Assembly: GCA_019448385.1 (NCBI GenBank)
Contig: JAGTXO010000001.1
Coordinates: 2,418,001 to 2,482,000, forward strand
Direction: 5' to 3'
Length of the DNA: 64,000 nucleotides
From: Diacronema lutheri
Taxonomy: Eukaryota; Haptophyta; Pavlovophyceae; Pavlovales; Pavlovaceae
Position numbers and translations under genes: made by a program. Numbering within the stretch: the stretch's first letter is position 1; every line of letters starts with the position of its first letter. Under the pieces are notes generated by a model. It had not been told where the DNA came from. It searched no databases and saw nothing but the letters and a program-made list of their open reading frames with translations. Below are positions 26,480-37,004 of the stretch, piece after piece.

Positions 26480-28015
26480 ATGCACAAGCAGCTGACGGTC
26501 GCTGCTGCGCGCGAGCTGCAGCTCGGTGCGGACGAGAGGCTTGTGCCCGGCGACGCGATCTTCTACGTGCCGGCGGCGTGCGCAAACGTCGACGCCGCCG
26601 TGCTTGACGGCCTCACACTCCTCTCCGTCGGCGTCGTGGTCGCGTGCGGCCCGCACGAGGTCGTCGTGCACGAGATGCTCCGGCCCAACCCGCTCGAGTG
26701 GGGCCCGACCGCGTGGGCGCCTAACCCGAACACGCTCTTTTCCACCGGCGTGCATGTCGTCGTGCCACGCTCCGCCGTCAAGGCGCGCGCCCTCATCGAG
26801 GGCTCGAACCTGCTGCAGGCAGGCCAGCTGCATGCCGCCGATGCTGGCGGTGGCGACCGCGCGACCGGCGCGCAGCAGCTCGCCGACGTGCGTGAGGAGA
26901 TCAGCGGCGCAGACACTGAAAACAATTTCGCGTCGCCAGGCGACAAGGACAAGGCACGGCCGTTCGTCATAAGCGGCGCGATGGTCGCTGCCGCCGACTC
27001 TGGGGGCGCTGCCTGCGCGCTGAGCAGCGCGAGCTCCGCGCGCGACCGGCGCCACCCGCCGGCGGAGCAGGTTGCGCAATTTGCCGGCACGTCGCCCGTG
27101 CTCTGGTCATCGCTCGAGGCACTGCGTACGCGCGCGGCGGAGGTCGAGCGGCGCGTGGGTGCAGTCTCCGACCGCCTGGGCATCACGGCCAAGACCATGC
27201 TGAACGCTCTCAAGGAGGTGGAGGGCGCCGCGGGTGTGCGCATCGAAGCTGCGAAGCGCGCGACGGAGGAGCGCTTTGGCGAGCGCGACGCGTTCGTTCT
27301 GCTCGAGCTCAACAAGCTCTCCATGGCCGTGGACAAGCTCGAAAAGGCGATGGGTGCGCGGGAGAAGGCCGATGCCGCGACCAAGGCGGCGAGCGCAGCC
27401 TCCGAGGAGCGCCTCGTGCGCGTCGAGCGCAACGTGGCCTCGCTTCAGGCGGCGCAGGCGCAGATCAACGCGAAGGCGGCTGCGCAGCTCGCCGAGCTGT
27501 CGAGCCGCACATGCGCGCTCGACGCGGCGCTTGCGCTCGTAAACGCGCAGGCGGAATCCAACTCAGACAACATCGCCGCGCTCTCCGAGCACCTCGCCAA
27601 GCGGCTCACGCAGTTTGGCCGCGCGCAGAGCGAGTTGCGCGAGGACTTTGACGCGCTGCAGCTTGGCGGCGGCGGGCTCGCGGCGAGCGGCGGCGGCGCC
27701 AAGAAGCGCGGCGCGACCGGGCAGCTGGTGGCGCGCACGGCCGGCACGATGGTGCTTGCGCCCGCGTCCGAGCCCGAGGCGCATGGCTCGTTGGCGCCTT
27801 CGGCGCTGGCTAAGGCAGGCGCCTGTGGACCAACCCTGCACAAGCTCGCTAAAACGCCGCCGTCGTGGAGCAAGGCCAAGCCGTCGTCGGCATCGCCCGC
27901 AGCCGTGCATGACCACTCGCCCTTTGCGGGGCATCGCGGCGACCGTCAGACCATGTCCACGCCGAGTGGCGTCGGCGGGAGCAGCGGCGCGTCGCGCCCC
28001 ATCAGCGAGCTGTGA
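26480..28015 (+). CDS. Coiled-coil protein with novel N-terminal domain
   Basis: 511 aa, single exon. Residues 1 to about 125 form a compact, beta-rich region (ERLVPGDAIFYVPA, LTLLSVGVVVACGPHEVVV, TLFSTGVHVVVPRSAVKA) that I do not recognise. Residues about 215-400 are heptad-rich coiled coil (RVGAVSDRLGITAKTMLNAL, KLEKAMGAREKADAATKAAS). The tail is Ser/Pro/Gly-rich. The coiled-coil and tail style resembles other putative centriolar or flagellar genes here, but no function can be assigned. The ATG is only 11 bp after the right target duplication of the hAT element, so that transposon now occupies its promoter or 5' UTR. The frame extends into the transposon, but the Met at 26480 is the first one beyond it. 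Confidence 0.65.
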   Translation: MHKQLTVAAARELQLGADERLVPGDAIFYVPAACANVDAAVLDGLTLLSVGVVVACGPHEVVVHEMLRPNPLEWGPTAWAPNPNTLFSTGVHVVVPRSAVKARALIEGSNLLQAGQLHAADAGGGDRATGAQQLADVREEISGADTENNFASPGDKDKARPFVISGAMVAAADSGGAACALSSASSARDRRHPPAEQVAQFAGTSPVLWSSLEALRTRAAEVERRVGAVSDRLGITAKTMLNALKEVEGAAGVRIEAAKRATEERFGERDAFVLLELNKLSMAVDKLEKAMGAREKADAATKAASAASEERLVRVERNVASLQAAQAQINAKAAAQLAELSSRTCALDAALALVNAQAESNSDNIAALSEHLAKRLTQFGRAQSELREDFDALQLGGGGLAASGGGAKKRGATGQLVARTAGTMVLAPASEPEAHGSLAPSALAKAGACGPTLHKLAKTPPSWSKAKPSSASPAAVHDHSPFAGHRGDRQTMSTPSGVGGSSGASRPISEL

Positions 28016-28240
28016 GCGCGCCTTACCGCGGCGCGCCGCTTGCGCTCGCCCATAACGCGTCCTGCCGCGTCCTTGCCGTCCCGGCCGTTCCCGCTGCCGG
28101 CGTGCACAGGGTCGACGCCCTGATGTCGGCCTGATGTTGCGTTCGCCCTTTCGCTCGCTCCGGTTGTCCAGCCTCGGCCCCATGCACGCACCCCCCTGCT
28201 GACCCGCCTGTGAGCGTCGTTAGTAAATGTGAAAATGATG

Positions 28241-29612
28241 TCACCGCGCGGGGGCGCGGGGGGCCTCGCGAACGTGCACGTCTTTCCGACCGTCATCGCT
28301 CAGCGGTACATCGAGAGACGCTCCAGCGCCGGGCATATGCAAGGGCGGTCGCGGCGCCGCGCTCGAGCGCCATCCGCCGGGCGCCGCACGCCGTGCTGGC
28401 GAGTCGTCCCCGTCGCCATCCAGGCCGCCCAATCCGTCCTTGGCCAGCGTGCTGGCGGGCGAGAGCATGGCGTCGGATGACCTGCTGCGCCCGGCGCGCA
28501 GCAGCGGGACGTCCTCCAACACCTCGGCCGCGCTTGTCCTCGCGTCGCCATCGCCCGACACATTGCTGACGCGGAGGTTCGCAATCCACTTGTGCCGAGT
28601 ATACAAAAGGACGCCGGCAAACGCGACGGCATAACCGACCCACTGCATGCCCGTGACGGCCGAGTGGAAGACGAGAAACGAGGCGATGATCACGAGCCAA
28701 TCCTTCAGCACGCCCACGACCTGTCGCGCGTGGGGACGAGCGCGACGGTGAGCGGTGCGCGCACGCCCAGCGCGCGCGCGCACGTGCGTGTGCTCGCCGC
28801 ACGCCGGGCACGGGGCGCGCGCGTGCGTCGCAGCGCGGTCGCGCGCGCGCCTTGAGCGTGAGCGCCGACGTGCGCTTGACGAGGAGGAGGCTTGACACGT
28901 TGAGCAAGAAGGCAAGGACGGCATTGAGCAGCAGAGCTCGTGCGTCGACGCGCCCGGCACGCACGGCCGCGGCGAGCTGCTCACGCTCGAAGGCGTAGGC
29001 GACAGGCGTGATGGCGACAAAGCAGATGGGCGCAGTGTAGTACACGCCCGCCAGCCCGCTAAGGCGGTCGTCCGGGCACGCGAGCAGGAGCTCGACGAGG
29101 ACAAGGCGGAGCGCCTCGAGCACGACGGAGAGCAGCATCATGAGCAAGCCGAAGGGGGCGAGCTCGAGCTCGCCCCTGATCGCGAGTGCGACGCCGCCGC
29201 TCATCACGAGCATGATGCCAAGCAGGCGCCACGACGGCGCCTCGAGCCCCGCGATGATCGAGAATGCGAGCACCACGGTTGGCGTCCACGCCTTGAGCAT
29301 CTGGACGAACGAGACGCTCAGGTGGAGCATGGCCTCGTTGCCTGTGCACAGGCTGCCGGCGAAGAGCAGCGCGGTCGGCACGACGAGCGTCAGGACCTTG
29401 CACGGCGCGAGCGTCGCCTCGACGAACCCGGCCGCGCGCAGCGCAGCGGCGATCGCCGAGCTTGCGCCCATGTGCAGGCTGGTGAGGCAGAGGGGCAGTG
29501 GGAAGCCGCCGTAACGCATCAGCCACTTGTTGAAGAGGATGAGCGCGACGGAGAGCACCACTCACTGCGCCACCACTGCAGCGACCGCGCTCGTCGCCCG
29601 TACGCTCGCCAT
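28241..29612 (-). CDS. TPT/DMT-family nucleotide-sugar or triose-phosphate transporter
   Basis: Two exons: 29612-28851 and 28720-28241, 414 codons. Ten or so membrane spans; family signatures LSVALILFNKWLMRYGGFPL, LCLTSLHMGAS, FVQMLKAWTPTVVLAFS, VKRTSALTLK joined to VVGVLKDWLVIIASF, and SAVTGMQWVGYAVAFAGVLLYTRHK. Such carriers move sugar nucleotides into the Golgi or phosphorylated sugars across plastid membranes. The intron (28721-28850) begins GC rather than GT (GC-AG). From the natural Met at 29612 the frame meets TGA at codon 17 (29564-29562), exactly where homologues carry Trp in W-x-x-LS; downstream the frame is intact. This may be a real nonsense change, a strain or sequencing difference, or an unrecognised upstream exon. 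The tail is long and Ser-rich. Confidence 0.78.
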
Positions 29613-29673
29613 GCCGCCAACGCGCCGCCAACGCCGACGACGACAGCGCCCCCAGTGCTCCTCAACGCCTGTA

Positions 29674-29708
29674 AGTTTTAAAATTATAAGTTCATTAGTT
29701 TTAAAACT
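29674..29708. promoter_or_regulatory. AT-rich island with palindrome AGTTTTAAAACT between divergent genes
   Basis: A 35-bp AT-rich patch in otherwise GC-rich DNA, between the DMT transporter start (29612, minus) and the BRCT gene start (29751, plus). It contains the perfect palindrome AGTTTTAAAACT (29697-29708) and a second copy of its left arm at 29674-29684. It probably marks the shared promoter. On the minus strand ttacag with an upstream actaat also looks like an intron end, so a 5'-UTR intron is another reading. Confidence 0.5.
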
Positions 29709-29750
29709 GGGCAACGTCCCGCCCAAACTCGCGCGACCGGTGGGGAACGG

Positions 29751-32700
29751 ATGCCGCTCGTGCACGACGAGCTGTGGGAGGCGCACGGCCGGATCAACGC
29801 GCTGCAGCTGCGGCTCTCGATGAGCGAGGCGCAGCTCGAGAGCGCGAGCCGCGCGCGCGACGCGCTCGTCAGCGCGCGCGACGCAGCGCAGCGCTCGGCT
29901 GTGGCCGAGCGAGACGCAATGGTCGTCGCATCAGCTCGCTCCCTCGCCGACGCGGATGCCGCCATCGACGCGGGGCGCGAGGCGGCGCGCGAGGCGGCGG
30001 TGCGCGCAGCTGCGCTCGCCGCGAGCCTTCGCCGCGACGTCGACGAGCACCGCGCCCGCGCTCAGGAGCTCGCGGCCGTGGCCTGGGCGAGCACGGAGGA
30101 CGCGCAGTCGGCGCGGTTCGAGCGTGTCTTCCTCGCCGCATCCGTGCGCATGCTCGAGGCGTCGCTCGGCGAGAAGGCGACGGTGGTCGCGGCCGACGAA
30201 GAGCGCGCTGGCCCGCGGACCGCTGAGTCGTCAGCCGTCGGCGCGCACGCGCCCGCCGCCGCGGGCGCGCCGATCGCGGACGGTGCGCCATCAGCCGGCG
30301 CTGACAATGGCGCGAAAGTTGAGGGTAGCGCGCAGGACGGCGCCGATGGGGCGCACAGCTCGCAGCTTGCTGCGCTCGAGGCGCTGTGCGAGGCGCTGCG
30401 CGAGCGCATCGATTCGCTCTCTGCCGAGCTCACCGGAGCGCAGCGCGAGCGAGGCGACGCGCTCGCTCGCGCGGACGCCTCCGAGCGCTCGGCTACGGCG
30501 GCTCGTGACAACGCGCGCGAGGACGTGGCGTCGCTCCGGCAGTCGGCCTCCGCGCTGGCCGCCGAGCTAACCGCCGCGCGCTTCGACGCCACGCAAAAGG
30601 GCGACGCCGCGGAGCGCGCGACCGCCGCGCGCGACCAGGCGTACGCGAAGGCAGCCGCGTTCGCGCTCGACGCGGAGCAGCGCGGCGAGGACGCCGTCGT
30701 GGCGCACGCGCGCGCGGCCGACGCGACGCGCGCGGCTGAGGCGATGCGCGCGCTCGTCGCGAGCTGCGCGATGGACGCCGACGAGCTCGCAGCGCAAGCG
30801 GACGCAGCGCGCGCGCGCGCCGCGAGCGGCGTGGCGGCGCGCCGCGCCGACGCGGACGCGGCGGCGGCGGCGCGCGCACGCGGCGACGCTGCCGAGGCGA
30901 CGGCGGCGCGCCTCGCCGCGGAGCTTGACGACGTGCGCGCCGCATGCGCGCGCTCAGCCGAGAAGCTCGAGGAGGTGAACGCCGTGGCGCTGCTGGCAGG
31001 AGAGCAGGCGCGTCTGCTCGAGCTCGAGCAGGCGCGCGCTCGCGCCGCGCGCGCCGCCGACGACGCGCGCGCGGCGGGGGCACTTGCCACGCTCGAGCGC
31101 GCGCTCACGCAAAGCCGCGCCGACGTCGCGCATGCGGACGCGCGCGCGCTCGTCTCGCTCGACGCGTGCGTCGCGCTCGAGCGCAACCTCCGTGCCGACG
31201 CAGACGCGCGCGCGCGCGCCGCCGGCGCTGAGGGGCGCTGCTGCGTGGCCGCGCTGCGCGCGGCGCTCGTCGACGCGGACGACGACGCGAGCGCCAGCGC
31301 GCGCGAGGCCGAGGCGCGCGCGCGCGCACGCGCGTTGGCTGTGACGATGGCTGTGACGCTCGGCGCTCAAACGTCACCACCGAGAGCGAAGGTTGACGCT
31401 GCGGTCGGCTCGCGCGCGCCGAGCACGCTTGCGGCGGCAACGCAGACGTCGCCACCGCCGCCCGAGCCGTCGTGCACGCCTTTGCGGCCGCAGGCCGCGC
31501 ACGCGCGTGCGAGCGCGTGCGAGGAGGGCACGGGTGGAATGGCGTCGCTGCCTTTCTCAACGTCAGCGCGGCCGCTGCCGCCGGCGCTGCGCGTGGGCTC
31601 GGACGCGGATGCAGCGTCGCCGCCCTGCCGCGCACCGCTGCTAGCCGAGCGCGCAGCCGCCGCGCCACGTGAGCCGCTCGACGCTGCCCGCGGCCATGGC
31701 GCGCGCGCGCCTGTCGTCGGCGGCGCGCCCGCGGCGCGCGACGCTGGGCTCCCCGCTGCTCCAAGCGCCAAGCGCGCGCGCGCCCGCGCCGAGCGCGCGG
31801 AGCCCAACGTGGCGCCGCCGCCGTCCGCATGCGTCTTCCAGTTCACCGGCTTTTCCAGCCAGTCTGCGGCGGTGGCTGCCGCGCGCGCGCGCGGCTCGCC
31901 CGGTGGCGCAGGCACGCTGCGCGCGGGCGCGCCGGACGCGAGCGGCGACGGTGGCGCGTGGCGCACGGCGCCCGCCGAAGTTCTCGCGCAATGGCTCGTG
32001 GAGCTCGGCGCGCGCGTCGTGCCGCTCGAGCCGAGCGGCGGCGGCGCTGCGCCGCACGTGGCGCCGCACGTGGCGCCGCCGGCCGGCCGATCGGGCGCTG
32101 TGGCGGCAGGTGCGTCGACCAACGCGCGCGCCGGCTGCGCGGCTCCGCCACCGCCCACGCGCGTCAGCGGCGTGGGCGCGGGCGGCAACGGCTCGTCGCG
32201 CCTCGAGGAGGGCGTGACGCACGTCGTGCGCGACGGCGCGCCGTATGAGCTCCGCCGCACGTCCAAGACCGTCTTCGCCGCGCTCTCCTCACGCGCGCTC
32301 GTCTCGCGCGAGTGGATCGGCGCGTGCCGCGCGGCCGGGCGCATCCTGCCGGCGTCGATGGAGTCGGCGGCGTGCGCGACGGCCGACATGGCGGTGCTCG
32401 GGCGTGCGAACCCGTTCATCGATGCCACGCTCGCGTTCTCGCCGCGCTTCGTCCAGCAGCAGCAGAGCCAGGCCAAGCTGCTGCGGGGGCTCGCGCGCAT
32501 GGCGCGCGCGCGCGTGGAGACGTGGGCGCCGCCGGGCGAGGGCGCGCAAAGTCCGGACGGCGGTCCGGACGGTCGCGGCACCGATGGCGGCGGTGGCGCG
32601 GCGTGTGGCGTGACGAGCGGCAGCGGCGCCGCCGCCGCCGCTGCCGTCGGAGGCGGCCGTTGGGTCTTCGTCGCAGATGCGGAACTCGACGCCGCGCGCG

Positions 32701-33543
32701 CGCACGAGCGCGTCAGCGACGTCGACGGCGCGCGCGCGCCGTGCCGCGTCAATTCATGGGAGGTGCGCATGCACGCGCGCGCGCGCGCGCGCGTGGCCGG
32801 CATGCCGGTGGCCTTGCTGAGCGGTGGCTTGGTGGCCATCCCCGTGGCACCGCCCTTGCGCGCATCATCGCGCCATGGCGCTCTGCCTTTGCCGTGATGC
32901 CCTCGAAGGCGGTCTGTTGCTCCGGTGCACCAACTTGCCTAGCCGCGACCAAGCCTTACGCCCAAACACTTGACCGCACCCACCGCCGCACCCACCGCGC
33001 GCCCTGCCGCAGACTTTCCTCGAGTTCCATGTGCCAGGCCACGGGCATTCGTCGCCCTCGGCAGCCACGCCGTCCGCTGCCGGCGCACAGCGCGCTGACG
33101 AAACGCTCGGCTCATCCACCAAAGCCGATGCGCGCGCGGCCGCTGCGCCCGCTGCGGAGCCCAGCGCCGCCCCGTCGGTTGCTTGCACGCGGCCGCGGGC
33201 CGTCGGATCGTCGCCCACGCCGCGAGCCGCGCTTCGCGCCTCGCAGTGCATGCACGCCACGAACGAGGCGGACGGGGCGCGGGCGCCGCCCGCGCAAGCG
33301 GGCGCGAAGCGCGCGAAGCACTTGGCTGGTGCGCCGAAGGATACGGCGCTGCTCGCTGGCGAGGCAGAGGCGAGCATCAGCCAGCCGGTCGCCGTGGACG
33401 CACGCGCGCCCGCCGCGCCGCGCGGCGCAAAGCGCGGCCGCTCGGGAGCAAAGGCTAACAGCTCCGGGGCGAAGGGCAAAGCGATGGTTGCTAAGCAGGC
33501 AACTGCGGGATGCGAACGCGTGCTGCCTCCCTCCTGCAGCTGA
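29751..33543 (+). CDS. Long coiled-coil protein with C-terminal BRCT domain
   Basis: Two exons (29751-32762, 33013-33543), about 1,180 aa. Residues 1 to about 540 are almost continuous coiled coil (LWEAHGRINALQLRLSMSEA, SLSAELTGAQRERGDALARA). A disordered Pro/Ala-rich region follows. A BRCT domain is recognisable at about 690-880: FQFTGFSSQSAAV, LAQWLVELGARVVPL, EEGVTHVVRD, RRTSKTVFAALSSRALVSRE, WIGACRAAGRILP; the Trp in the last helix is the BRCT hallmark. A second, weaker BRCT-like part (RWVFVADAELDAA) may follow, cut by the intron. BRCT domains bind phosphopeptides in DNA-damage and replication proteins, so a nuclear role is likely. The basic tail (RGAKRGRSGAKANSSGAKGK) would suit nuclear targeting. 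Confidence 0.7.
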
Positions 33544-33629
33544 GGGCAGCAAGAATGAGCGAGCGAGTGTGCTGCCGCACTGTATGGTTCACTGTCCACG
33601 CTTCTTCTCTTCCTGTGGTGATGGTCGAG

Positions 33630-36600
33630 TCAGTCGCTCACCGGCTTGGGCGTGAAATGAACATCGGACGCGCTCGCGAGCGCCGTCCACTTGAGCTGCA
33701 GCCGCGCCTCCGCCATCCCGAGCCGCACGAGCTCGTCGCGCGTCGCCGTCGCGCGGCGCTTCGCAATCTCCTCGACGACCGTCTTGGGCGTCCGCGGGTC
33801 GAGCTGGAGCGCCTTGGCGGCGTTGTTCACCGCGCGGTTGCGCGAAAGGTCGCCGCCGCCGAACGAGCCAACCTTGACGTGGATCTCGAGACGCGCGGCC
33901 GGGAACTGCTCCATCAAGGCGGCGAGCGCGCCCAGCACGGCGCCGTTCGCCGCGCCGTGCTCCGTCGAGCCGACGTCCCAGCCACGCGAGACGTGCGCGG
34001 GCTGCGAGAATGAGTCGTCAAAGCGCACCTGCTTTCCGACCATGAAGCTCGCGACCTTGACTTGCGCGCCCGCGGCCTGCCGCTTGGACACGCGCAGCAT
34101 CTCGTCATGGCGCCGTCGCTGCTCGGCCATCTCCAACTCCCGCCGCGCCGCGTCCGCCTCCGCCTCCGCGTCCGCGGACGCCGCGAGCTGCGCCTGCTCG
34201 ACCAGTCGGCGCTCGCGGCAGTCGACGGCGACGCGCGCGTCGTTGGGTTTCACGAGCTGCGCGGCGCGGATCGCCCTGCCCTGCGCGTGGGCAGCGATGG
34301 CCGCCGGGCGCAGCTCTGAAGCCCAAAAGCGCACGTGTGAGAGCTCGCCGTCAAACCAGCCGCCGCCGCGCGCGCCCACCGGCCTCGCGTCCTGCGCGTA
34401 GCACATTGGCCCCTGTGGCAGCGCCAGCGGCTCGAGGCCCATGCCGGCAACCCGCCGCGCCTCGCCCGCGGACTGGCCGTCGACGAAGCCGAGAATCGCG
34501 TCGCGCTCGCGCGAATAGACGAGCGCGACGTGCGCCCACCGGCCGCGCGGCACGGCGGCTGCGAGGGTCAAGTCGAACATTGGCACGCCCATGCCGCCGC
34601 CCGCACCCTCTGCATCCGCACTCGCGCTCGCGCGCGAGCACGCATGCCACGTCAACCGCACGCGCGCAGCTTTTGGAAGCACCTGCACGACGATCGATCC
34701 GGCGGCTGGCGCGGAGCTGCACACCGTCCCGCCCGCGCTCGCGTCGGAGAGGCAGAGCCAGAAGTCGATCGAGACGGGCGCGCGCGCGAGCTCGGCGCGC
34801 TCGGGCCATGTGTGGTGGAAGTGGTAGATGAGGTGCTTGGCGTCGTACGCGAGGCCGTCCGCGTCGATTCGGCTGGGCGAGGGGAGGGGAAAACGGGACG
34901 GGAGGGGAGGTAGGGATGGTCAGAAGGGAGGGGGGGGGGGGGGCGGGGTGAGGACAGGGTTGAAGGGAAAGAGGGTAAGGGTAAGAGAGAGCCCGTGGGC
35001 AGCGGTGCGGAAGGCGTTGCGGCCCGTGCGTGGAAGGCGGGCGCTGGGAAGGAGGCCACGCAGCGCGCAGCTGGGAGGGAGGCCGCTGCGGCGCAGGCGG
35101 TTGCAAATGGAGAAGGCAGCGTGCAGGAGGAAAGCGGAAAGCGAAGAGCAGCGCGACGCCGGCAGAGCGTTGCGAGCAGCGCAGCAAAAAGCCAGCAGCG
35201 CAGTGTCAGCCGCCTCATGCCCCACCCCATGCCAGCAGCCTCATGCCCACCCCATGCCAGCAGCCTCATGCCCACCCCATGCCAGCAGCCTCATGCCCAC
35301 CCCAAGCAGCCTCATGCCCCATCCCATGCCAGCAGCCTCATGCCCACCCCAAGCAGCCTCATGCCCCATCCCATGCCAGCAGCCTCATGCCCACCCCATG
35401 CCAGCAGCCTCATGCCCACCCCATGCCAGCAGCCTCATGCCCACCCCAAGCAGCCTCATGCCCCATCCCATGCCAGCAGCCTCATGCCCACCCCATGCCA
35501 GCCGCCTCATGCCCACCCCATGCCAGCAGCCTCATGCCCACCCCAAGCAGCCTCATGCCCCACCCCATGCCAGCAGCCTCATGCCCACCCCATGCCAGCA
35601 GCCTCATGCCCACCCCATGCCAGCAGCCTCATGCCCACCCCATGCCAGCAGCCTCATGCCCACCCCAAGCAGCCTGATGCCCCACCCCATACCAGCAGCC
35701 TCATGCCCACCCCAAGCAGCCTCATGCCCCACCCCATGCCAGCAGCTTCATGCCCACCCCAAGCAGCCTCATGCCCCACCCCATGCCAGCCGCCTCATGC
35801 CCCACCCCATGCCAGCAGCCTCATGCCCACCCCATGCCAGCAGCCTCATGCCCATCCCATGCCAGCAGCCTCATGCCCACCCCATGCCAGCAGCCTCATG
35901 CCCACCCCATGCCAGCAGCCTCATGCCCCATCCCATGCCAGCAGCCTCATGCCCACCCCAAGCAGCCTCATGCCCCATCCCATGCCAGCAGCCTCATGCC
36001 CACCCCAAGCAGCCTCATGCCCCATCCCATGCCGGCCGCCTCACCGTTCCTCGCGTTCCAGCGCAGCGGCGTTCCGCACGTCCTCCGACAGCGCCGGGTA
36101 GATGCGATTGGTGCCGGCTGCGTGCGACTCGATCACCTCGTCGGGTAGCACGCACGACCACAGCCGCACGAGCGCAATTTCGCCATCGAACGCCTGTTGC
36201 GCATATGCGCAGGAGTTCGGTCCGGTGGCCACGGCGGCGGGAGGCGTGGGCGAGCGTGCAAGTGCGCGTGCAGGCAAAATGGTGCAGGGGTGCATCGCGC
36301 GTGATTCCTCGCGTTGGCCCGCCACGCACCTGATCCGGATCGTCGGTGTGGTCGCGGCCGACGAGCATCGCGAGCTCGGGAACGACGGTCGGGAGGGCCG
36401 TCTCAGGCCGCGCGTCCTCGACCTCGGCGCCGTCGATAAAGCAGAGGAGCATATCGAGGGCGGAGTTGGTCGCAAAGGTGATCACCAGGTGCACCCATTC
36501 CTCCGTCCGTACGTCCGTCTCCACCGTCCACTCGTAGGCAAAGTCGCGCGCGCGCCAGACGATGCGCGGCCTACCTTCGCGCACCTCAACGTTGATCGCG

Positions 36601-36911
36601 CGCGTCGTCCACGGGCCGAGCGAACCTATGAGCACGCCACCATGGCTTGTGCGCGACATTTTGAGCCAGCACTCGAAGGCGCGCGGCGTCGAGTAGAGCG
36701 TGCGCCGGTCCGTCCAGCTCGTCGGCGCCATGATGATGTGCCTCCGCTTCGGCACTCGCTTCCGCTTGCTGTCCTCGGGCGGTTCGACGACGAAGCGGTG
36801 GACGACGGCGAGCGCCGCGGCGAGCAGAATCGACGCGGCGAGCGGGATTGCCACCCCGAGGCTCGTGCTGAAGCTCGGCGGGACGGCTTCGCCGCGCAAC
36901 GCGTCGCTCAT
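33630..36911 (-). CDS. Membrane-anchored protein with two LamG/concanavalin-like domains and an OmpA-like tail
   Basis: Three exons (36911-36330, 36193-36045, 34872-33630), 657 aa, phases consistent. A single span near residues 14-36 (STSLGVAIPLAASILLAAAL) anchors it. LamG 1 (about 60-245): TLYSTPRAFECWLKMSRT, VHLVITFATNSALDMLLCFI, and across intron 1 AFDGEIALVRLWSCVLPDEV. LamG 2 (about 250-410): SIDFWLCLSDASAGG, WAHVALVYSRERDAILGFVDG, WFDGELSHVRFWASELRPAA. A coiled coil (RRELEMAEQRRRHDEM) leads to a C-terminal domain (LEIHVKVGSF, SRNRAVNNAAKALQL, LGMAEARLQLKW) that resembles OmpA-like folds; that last match is weak. LamG domains bind glycans or proteins at surfaces. Intron 2 (34873-36044) holds the large minisatellite. 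Confidence 0.75.
35207..36039 (+). repeat. 0.83-kb minisatellite within an intron, ~25-bp and ~23-bp units
   Basis: More than 30 near-identical tandem units built on CAGCAGCCTCATGCCCACC or CAGCCTCATGCCCCATCC, each followed by CCATGC or CCAAG. Two unit types alternate in a higher-order pattern. It lies wholly inside intron 2 of the LamG gene on the opposite strand, ending five bases from the donor. Because units are not a multiple of three and lack stops, all plus-strand frames stay open, giving meaningless PHASSLMPTP-type translations. A single similar unit pair lies in intron 1 of ARF copy B (about 55859-55904). Confidence 0.97.
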
Positions 36912-37004
36912 GCCCCCTCCCTCCCGACTGCGGTTTCACCTCTGGTCGCCAATTTTGGGAAAGTTCAGGGAAGGAAGGCGAGCGCGACGCGGGGTCAGCT
37001 ATGA

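Noticed and set aside
35207-36039. CRISPR array
   Set aside because: The units are contiguous without unique spacers, lie in an intron, and the genome is eukaryotic.
34828-36333. Long plus-strand open frames encoding PHASSLMPTP-type repeats
   Set aside because: They arise from a stop-free minisatellite whose unit is not a multiple of three, so every plus-strand frame is open. The region lies within an intron of the opposite-strand LamG gene.
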